From Whalleya microplaca (taxonomy: Eukaryota; Ascomycota; Sordariomycetes; Xylariales; Xylariaceae), in contig MU385724.1 of the NCBI GenBank assembly GCA_022497155.1, forward strand, positions 124,001 to 188,000: 64,000 nt of DNA, in the 5' to 3' direction. Shown here in pieces: positions 57,592 through 64,000 of the stretch. The first letter of the stretch is position 1, and every line of letters starts with the position of its first letter. The notes under the pieces are model-generated. The model was not told the DNA's origin. It saw only the letters and a list, made by a program, of their open reading frames with translations, and did not search any database. The translations under genes and the position numbers were made by a program.

Positions 57592-60443
57592 GAAGAAAGT
57601 AGAGTCCATAACGCAGTGGAAAATGTACTAATACATACGGGCTTAAGGCTGGAATGCGGTCTAATCATGTGCAAATAACGCACAATTGATTCCATTGCCC
57701 TCGTCTCGTAAACCCAATCGCGTTAGGGTGAGCAACTTCAGAACTATCAACTCCTTACGAGCGGGGTTCACATATCAGGTCTATCATATTTACTTTTCAC
57801 GATATATTGGCGTGTTTTCTATTGATTCCATGATGAGTATCACTAAATATGCCCTCGACCAAAGCAAAAGTCATCCGCTCGCTGGTCGATTTTCCCGCAC
57901 GCTATTTGCGCACTGTCAGGTTGAGGGAGGTTGAACGACCTAGGCCATGATTCTCCTGTTGCTCATTCATACCATTGTATGCGGATATATGATTTCATGC
58001 AAATCGCATCCACACCGATTAGATGTTATGGGATCACGCGACTACTGCGCTGGTAAGAGGGCTGTCACTATTTCAATTTTATGTCCGTGTCTCTCAGAAG
58101 CTTATGTACCTGCATATGCTGTTCAAGATCGGTGTATATATAGCGTCATTTGCAATCGAAAAGGCTATTCTAGAGTAGGCATTATACATGTGGCATCTGA
58201 AGTCCTTGTCTCCTTGAATTTCTACTCCCTGTTCAGCAACATCACAATTTGTCTGATCCATCTCTTAGGCGACACGATTTCCCATACATTTAAACCCTCG
58301 AAGATTCTTTTACCTCCAATTTGGCGGGCCAAATGTATTTTCTGGCCTTCCACTTGAAAACTTTAATCTTGCATAGCCTAGCCCTATCTCACATATTAAA
58401 GGGCTCTCCCGTCGATGATAGATGCAATTGCTGGGAGTGTCATAAATACTCTCGAAAGCACCTCTGAATCTTGCAACAAGTCCGATGGTGAGGAGGGCAC
58501 AACACACCATAGTCATACAGCTGATTTATTGAGTTATCATTGGTGGCATGCGTGATAGCTATTGTTACCACATGCTATTTTAGCTTGGAAATCAACAGTA
58601 AAACCACAGTGGTTTATGAAAGAACGTAATGGTGCGGGAGGTGAAAACATGGGCTACAAGAAATTCGTGTAACCCTGAGCTTGAATTCAGCCGAGTTAAC
58701 TAGTGAAAAACTTAATTTGCTCGACAATTACTATCGTTTGCAGCTTATGTAAGCCTGTGGTGAAATGAAAGCATGTCCAAAATGGTATATGCACTGTCTC
58801 AAGATATCCTTCGTCCTGAAGAGTAGCACCGTTGCAATACAGCATCGTATAAATTATGATTGAATGCTTCTCCAGCTATGTACATATAAGCCCCACCTAG
58901 CCTTGTATCCGTAACCGTTCCGAGACTCTTTGCACCGGCCCAGTACTACATAAAGACCGGTCATCTTGCCATTCGTATAAGTGGTTCTACAGGCCTATAA
59001 GGGCCCACACCAAACCCTCTTCCGTATACATATAACTTCAGAGGCATTTTCGATCCGACTAAAAGTCGGTTTTTCACCCGCCCTCCTCCCTAAATAAAAA
59101 AAAGGAAAAATTGGTTTTAAATTTTTATCATTTAAGTTTTGTTTTTTAGCTATAGGCAGTTTTAGGTTACCGGCTAGTTTTCGATATTTACGCGAATTAA
59201 ATAAAGGCCCGGCTAAATATCGGATCCGGCTTTATTACTTAACGCTAATAAGCCGGCCCCTATTATATAACGCCGATAAACCGGCCCCTATTATATACCG
59301 CCGACGAACCGGATAACCTAATACGGCTTACGCCCCCTAATATATGCAATAGAACCCACTATAAAAAATGCCCTAAAGTGCACTATATATCACTGTAATG
59401 CAATCGCTAACACGCCTCGAGTAGCTTGTTTTTGACACAGCGAGCTCTTCAATAGGTAGCATAGGTATAGGGTTCATGTTGGACTGACTAGTGCATCAAA
59501 GTGCCGATATTAGAAAGCCTAAGAACGTGAGGATTAATAGTCCAATAACTTGTTGTTGGGATTCCCCATCCAAGTGTCTCTTACGCAGATAGGGGCTTGA
59601 TGAATAGCGGATACTGCATGTCGGCTGAAGCATACACTAACCTAGGTACCTACCAACAACAAGCTGCTTTTCACTTTTGCTGCGCATTATATTATTATGT
59701 ACTCGATGTCTAACGGCGTGGGAAGTCCAATGATTGCTTTTCAGCCTCAGCAAATCTCATATAACCCCAGAAATACTATTTTGATCTTATTTGTGAATCC
59801 TAACGGTGATGCTCAAGGGATTCAGTGGGCCTGTAATCCTTTTGGTTAAATCGTTGAAAGGGGAGATCCAAGGAGGCCCACATTGTATAAGTCACGGCTA
59901 TTTTTAACCCCTTTCGGTATAAGCGCGACGAAGGATTTGAAGTTTCTGGTGACGCACAAGAGAATCCAAGCTCTTCGAGTGACATAGAAATGGTATTGTT
60001 CTGGTGGTGTTATCTATCAAGGTTAAGGAATATGGACCGTACTTATAGGGCTATAAAGCTTTATGGGCCTTGTCGTGATTGGATAGATAGTAAGTAAACA
60101 CTCGATGCTTATATTTAGATAAGATTTTCATTCCGTCACGGAGTATCCCATCCCTAACAGCGCAGCAGAGTTTACAAGGTATTATTAAACCATGTAGATC
60201 GCTTCGGTGAATGTTCACGTATATGCTACTTATATAGTTGTAAACATGTCTTGACCGATCGTTGTTTTTACAATCAATAATTAAGCAGCAGTGCCACCAC
60301 TTTTCATGAGGATACACCTCCATGAATCCATGGTATATAAGTCATTTCTTCTAGCATCATATATTTCTCGCCAATTCCCACAATAGATCGGTTGAAGTAA
60401 GGCGAAATCTATCAGACCATCACATGAGAACATTTCTGGAGCA
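57592..60443. other. Long intergenic region with a repeat relic
   Basis: About 2.85 kb without a recognised gene. The 136-codon frame 57947-58357 (+) is hydrophobic but unlike any family I know. The segment 59085-59400 is listed separately as a probable mutated repeat. A CCTAGGTACCTACC palindrome is at 59642. Confidence 0.4.
59085..59400. repeat. Probable mutated transposon relic (AT-rich, GGCC islands)
   Basis: TA-rich DNA with regularly spaced GGCC-containing blocks, including two imperfect direct repeats of about 31 bp (CCGGCCCCTATTATATAACG) around 59250-59310. CpA is scarce and TpA frequent, a look known from repeat-induced point mutation in ascomycetes. No open frame or terminal repeats could be recognised, so the class is unknown. 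Confidence 0.4.
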
Positions 60444-60977
60444 ATGAAGCTTGTAAACATCCTCAGCATCGCTGCCCTTGCGAATATCGCCAACGCCATC
60501 GATTGTTACAAAAGGGGCGAAAAGTGGGATGATGACAAAAACAAGGACAAGAACGCCGCTCTCAGTATGATTGATACACTCTGCACTAATGGTACATTCA
60601 ACGTCGAGTACCCAGCCGGGACATGGGACGATAATCACCCTGTTGAGTTTGCATGGGATATATCATCCACCCGGACCGCCACGTTCGCTATCTGGCTGAA
60701 TAATATTTGGGGCAGTGTGGCATTGGACAGTTACTCGTGTAAAGACGGACTCAAGAAACAGGTCAATCATTGCTCTCATGGTGGGGTTACACAGTATACG
60801 TACTGGAAGTACAGGTAAGTTATATTCTATTTTCAGATGGTTTTATTTTCTATCTGTAATTTGGTACTTCTTTGAATGTTCTCTCATTTAGGACACTATA
60901 TATACTTTACAGTGTCGAGCTAATATGTGTCTACTTATAACCATAGGGGCGACATTAACGTTAAGAAAAAGATCTGA
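60444..60977 (+). CDS. Small secreted cysteine-containing protein
   Basis: Protein of 133 aa with an N-terminal signal peptide (MKLVNILSIAALANIANA) and four cysteines in the mature part (DCYK, TLCTNG, SCKDG, HCSHG), enough for two disulfides. Exons 60444-60814 and 60947-60977 join over a GTAAGT intron of 132 nt; the short second exon adds GDINVKKKI. The mature N-terminus is Lys/Asp-rich. It may be an effector-like or antimicrobial secreted protein, but I recognise no family, so function is open. It stands alone, 2.9 kb from the F-box gene. Confidence 0.72.
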
Positions 60978-61659
60978 GAGGTTTATATAAGTTTATGTAA
61001 AGGAAAACAATATCGCTATAAGACACAATTACGATAATCAATCCATATCGATTTTCATACCTGTTTATGAGGCACTTAAGTGTAATATATATTAGCATAA
61101 TATCAAATGTTGAATTTTACACATAATTCTATATGTATTTTATGTTTATATAAGTTTTAGACCTAGCTTTGTGGGTGATATCAACTCATGGGCTTATACA
61201 CTTTAAATAACCGATATTAATAACATGTAATTTATACTACCCGGTCTTTTATTTTCGAACATATGTGTCCAATCTCTATCCATCAACTGAATGGTGGGTG
61301 GCAGCGTGGCCCGGCTGGTCCCACCTTCACATGCACCAAGGTGGACGACTGATTATACGTCTGAAAAATAGGTAACGCAGCGATTATTCTAACCCAAATT
61401 CCTAAGCCAATGAACTCGAAATTTACGGGATCCAATGGTATGGCACCATTTAGACTGCGCATATATTTACATACACATACATACCTACCATCCAAGCACC
61501 CTCCACCACCCACCTGATAGACCCCTCCATTCCCGTCCACACTTCCATACAGGTCCACTAGGTAGTTATGAGTTCCCCATCACACCACGATCGCACCTGG
61601 ACCCGATAGTCTAATACTACTACCGTTCTCTCATATCCCATTCAACCACAGTAAAAACC
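60978..61659. other. Intergenic, no gene seen
   Basis: The first part is very AT-rich. The last ~150 bp are C-rich on the plus strand, consistent with the promoter/leader of the PLP enzyme gene. Confidence 0.4.
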
Positions 61660-63014
61660 ATGCCCTCCCCCTCTATCCACCTCAACCCCACAGCCGCGCA
61701 CCCTCCCCCCTCCCCTGCCTCCGACACGCAACCCCACCCCGATCCCGGACCGGAGCATCCAACCCCGGCCGCCATCCTAACCTTCCACCAAGCCCTCCCC
61801 TCCTACGCCCCGACCCCGTTGCGCGCCCTGCCCTCCCTCGCGCGGGACCTGGGCCTCGCGGGCGTGTTCCTGAAGGACGAGGGCGCGCGCTGCGGACTGC
61901 CTGCCTTCAAGATCCTCGGCGCGTCGTGGGCCGTCTGGCGCGCTGTGGGGGAGCGGCTTGGGCTGTCTGCCCCTATCGTTGTCACTGGGGATGGCCGGGA
62001 TGGCGGTATGGGAGGTGTGGGAAATATGGAGGGAGGGGGTGGATTGAGTATCGAAGACATGGGCGCCATGGCCCGCGACCGCGGCATCGCCGTCCTCACG
62101 CTGACGGAGGGGAACTGCGGACGCGCGGTCGCGCGCATGGCGGCGGGGTATCTGGGGGTAGAGACCAGGGTTTACGTGCCCGCCCTCGTGCCGGAGGGCA
62201 CGCGGGAGTTGATCCGCGGCGAGGGGGCCGAGGTCGTGGAGGTGGAGGGGTGTTATGATGAGGTTGTGGGTGTGGTGGTGGCGGAGGCGAGGAGGAGGGA
62301 GCGGGGGGGCGAGGAGGTTGTGTTGGTGCTTGATGTGGGTGTTGAGGGGTATGAGGAGGTTCCTGGGGTATGTGTTTATTTGTTTATCTACATGTATTCT
62401 TCTTTGTCTGTCTGATGTTGGTGATAGGGAGGCAAGTGTGTTAACGGACTTGATGCTGACTATATGGCGACATGTAGTATTTCGTCGAAGGCTACACGAC
62501 GATGCTCACAGAATCCACGCAGCAGCTCCTCTCAGCAACAGGCTGGAAGTCCGCAACGCACGCCATCGTCCCCGTGGGCGCGGGCTCGATCGGGGAAGCC
62601 GTGACGGCATACTTCAAGGACGCTACCACGAGATCCTCCTCCGCAAAGGTCATAGCCGTGGAGCCCACGACGGCGGCATGTCTGCAGGCGTCGCTGAAGG
62701 CGGGCACGTCGGTGTCGGTGCCGACGGCGGACACCATCATGTGCGGCATGAACTGCGGGACGCTCTCGACGACGGCGTGGCCGGTCCTCCGGACCGGGGT
62801 CGACGCCAGCGTCACCGTGACGGACGCGGAGGCGCATGCGGCCGTCGAGGAGCTGAGTGCGCTCGGCGTGCTGGCGGGGCCCTGCGGTGCTGCTACGCTG
62901 GCGGCGCTTAGGAGGGTGTGTATGGATGCGAAGGGAGAGTTTGCGCTTGATGGAGACTCGGTTGTGGTGCTTTACTGTACCGAAGGCGCGCGGGATTATG
63001 CGATACCAGAATAG
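61660..63014 (+). CDS. PLP-dependent diaminopropionate ammonia-lyase-like enzyme
   Basis: Fold-type II PLP enzyme (tryptophan synthase beta superfamily), closest in motifs to diaminopropionate ammonia-lyase, which makes pyruvate and ammonia from 2,3-diaminopropionate. Exons 61660-62367 and 62478-63014 join over a 110-nt GTATGT intron (EEVPG-YFVEGYTT), 414 aa. The Schiff-base lysine is Lys84 in PAFKILGASWA; the phosphate-binding loop is probably VPVGAGSIGEAV; LTEGNCGRAVARMAAG holds the substrate-binding motif. MCGMNCGTLS and LAGPCGAATLAAL complete the family pattern. The N-terminal 35 residues are Pro-rich. The gene is strongly GC-rich, with a Gly-rich loop at about 110-128 that looks like low-complexity expansion. 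Substrate is inferred from family only. Confidence 0.88.
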
Positions 63015-63371
63015 ACTTGAGAATTACTACGTTTGACTGATTGGCTAGTAGAGCAGGTTTTGTTTCTTATATTGATCTTGTGCATTGGCAAGCTTATCCC
63101 TATCGGCTTGCACAGCCTTTATACATCCGTGGTATGTACATATATCATACATGGAAGACATGTGTCGTACATGAGAGTCCATTCAGAAGATCTAATCAGC
63201 CCATTTCAGTCGACTTCTTGCCATTAAAGTGACATTTAAAGTGACTTGATGCTAGCTGTTGCCACAACTATAGCTTTGATGCAGTCACCAGCTGTCCATG
63301 AGATTGCTTCACCCATCTCAGCCTAGACAACTTCACTCGGAATACCCAAAGTAGAACATCCTCAGTGTACC
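63015..63371. other. Short convergent intergenic region
   Basis: Separates the 3' ends of the PLP enzyme and mL49 genes. Nothing further seen. Confidence 0.4.
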
Positions 63372-63928
63372 TCAAAATCCCATAATATGAAGGAAGTTGA
63401 GTACTTCGTCCCGCTTGGAACCCTAACAGGACAAGTTTTGTTAGTACATGATATTCGTGTGTTGCTCCCTCCACAGATACCTCTAAGTCACAGAACTTAA
63501 GAGGAATGCGAGCTCACCCTTATGACTATATGCCCGGTGACACTGTTCAGGGATATGTCGTTATCGGTAAGCTGTAAGGCATCCCGTATATCGTGCTTCA
63601 GAGCGAGTAAGTTGCCCTCTCCCTTCTTCAATACCGTGAGCTTCAAGTTGCCGCCCCGTTTCTTTTTGAGGTAGACGCCGTAGTTGTCGAGGTTGTTTCG
63701 GCCCACGAAATACGGCAGCTGGCGTTTTGGCTGCGGTTCTGTAGGTTCCGTTGGTGCTGCGGCTTCGACAGGCGTAGACAGGTTAGGAGGGACAGGGTCA
63801 GAGCTCGACGGTTCGCTTGGGGGGGCGGTCGTAAGACTTCGCACGTGGAGGGGCAGAATGAAGCATCTCGGCAGCGGAGATGGAGCCAGTGGGCGCGCCA
63901 CGAGTGACCGCAAAGTTCTGGACAGCAT
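63372..63928 (-). CDS. IMG2: Mitochondrial large-subunit ribosomal protein mL49
   Basis: Component of the mitochondrial ribosome (Img2/mL49 family). Exons 63928-63518 and 63422-63372 join over a 95-nt GTGAGC intron, 153 aa; exon 2 is only 17 codons (GSKRDEVLNFLHIMGF) and completes the conserved C-terminus HIVIR-GSKRDEV. The N-terminus (MLSRTLRSLVARPLAPS) is a clear presequence. A Pro/Glu linker leads to the core LPYFVGRNNLDNYGVYLKKKRGGNLKLTVLKK. The frame is open upstream of 63928 but the presequence fits this ATG best. Confidence 0.93.
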
Positions 63929-64000
63929 GATGAAGTTGAGCAGCTGGGTTGTGAAGATATGCTGCCCCAATTGCTTCAAAGGTTGAACGGGATCGATTGG

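Noticed and set aside
57947..58357. 136-codon hydrophobic plus-strand frame
   Set aside because: No family resemblance and no consistent signal-peptide or membrane-protein pattern; probably chance in AT-rich DNA.

Overview
The window looks like nuclear DNA of a filamentous ascomycete (Pezizomycotina, possibly Sordariomycetes). The evidence is short GT...AG introns of about 50-110 nt, many with CTAAC/CTGAC branch sites, housekeeping genes of fungal type (DHH1, mitochondrial GatB/PET112, mL49/IMG2, a MAK32-like kinase, an Mss116-like helicase), and typically fungal accessory families (Pth11-like rhodopsin-domain receptors, BBE-type oxidases, DUF6594, F-box, DUF7025-AAA). The species cannot be named from this sequence.

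Layout. 1-7.3 kb: an intact four-exon Pth11-like receptor gene (-), two copies of a 329-bp MITE, and a single-exon flavin amine oxidase (-). 8.8-20.2 kb: a four-exon AAA ATPase, a MAK32-like kinase, an Mss116-like DEAD-box helicase and DHH1, all on the minus strand. 22-27 kb: a mitochondrial-looking J-protein (+), an acyl-protein-thioesterase-like hydrolase with a His-rich insert (+), a solo LTR and a glyoxalase-like protein (-). 27.6-37.6 kb is an accessory block: an orphan membrane-anchor exon, a Pth11-like pseudogene with three in-frame stops, a second solo LTR, an intracellular BBE-type oxidase (-), an SDR (+), and a secreted bicovalent BBE-type oxidase (+) interrupted by one in-frame stop. 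39.3-47.2 kb: GatB (-), a DUF6594 membrane protein (+), a third solo LTR with a perfect 5-bp target-site duplication, and a GFA/CENP-V-type protein (-). 48.7-57.6 kb: a nine-exon secreted Thr/Ser-rich Cys-containing glycoprotein with a 12-bp minisatellite (-), a 122-bp tandem repeat, an aspzincin-like secreted metallopeptidase with an in-frame stop (+), and an F-box protein (+). 60.4-64 kb: a small secreted protein (+), a PLP-dependent diaminopropionate-ammonia-lyase-like enzyme (+), and mitoribosomal protein mL49 (-).

How the genes work together. The housekeeping genes are functionally separate, apart from a mitochondrial gene-expression theme (GatB, mL49, Mss116-like helicase, J-protein). 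The accessory block at 29-38 kb holds two flavin oxidases and a reductase between transposon relics. It could be a small or decaying oxidative gene cluster; no PKS, NRPS, terpene synthase or P450 is visible. Accessory genes at 29, 36 and 55 kb each carry in-frame stops, which suggests local gene decay. No CRISPR array, operon or convincing tRNA/rRNA gene was seen. Exon boundaries were inferred by hand from splice motifs, reading-frame closure and family conservation.
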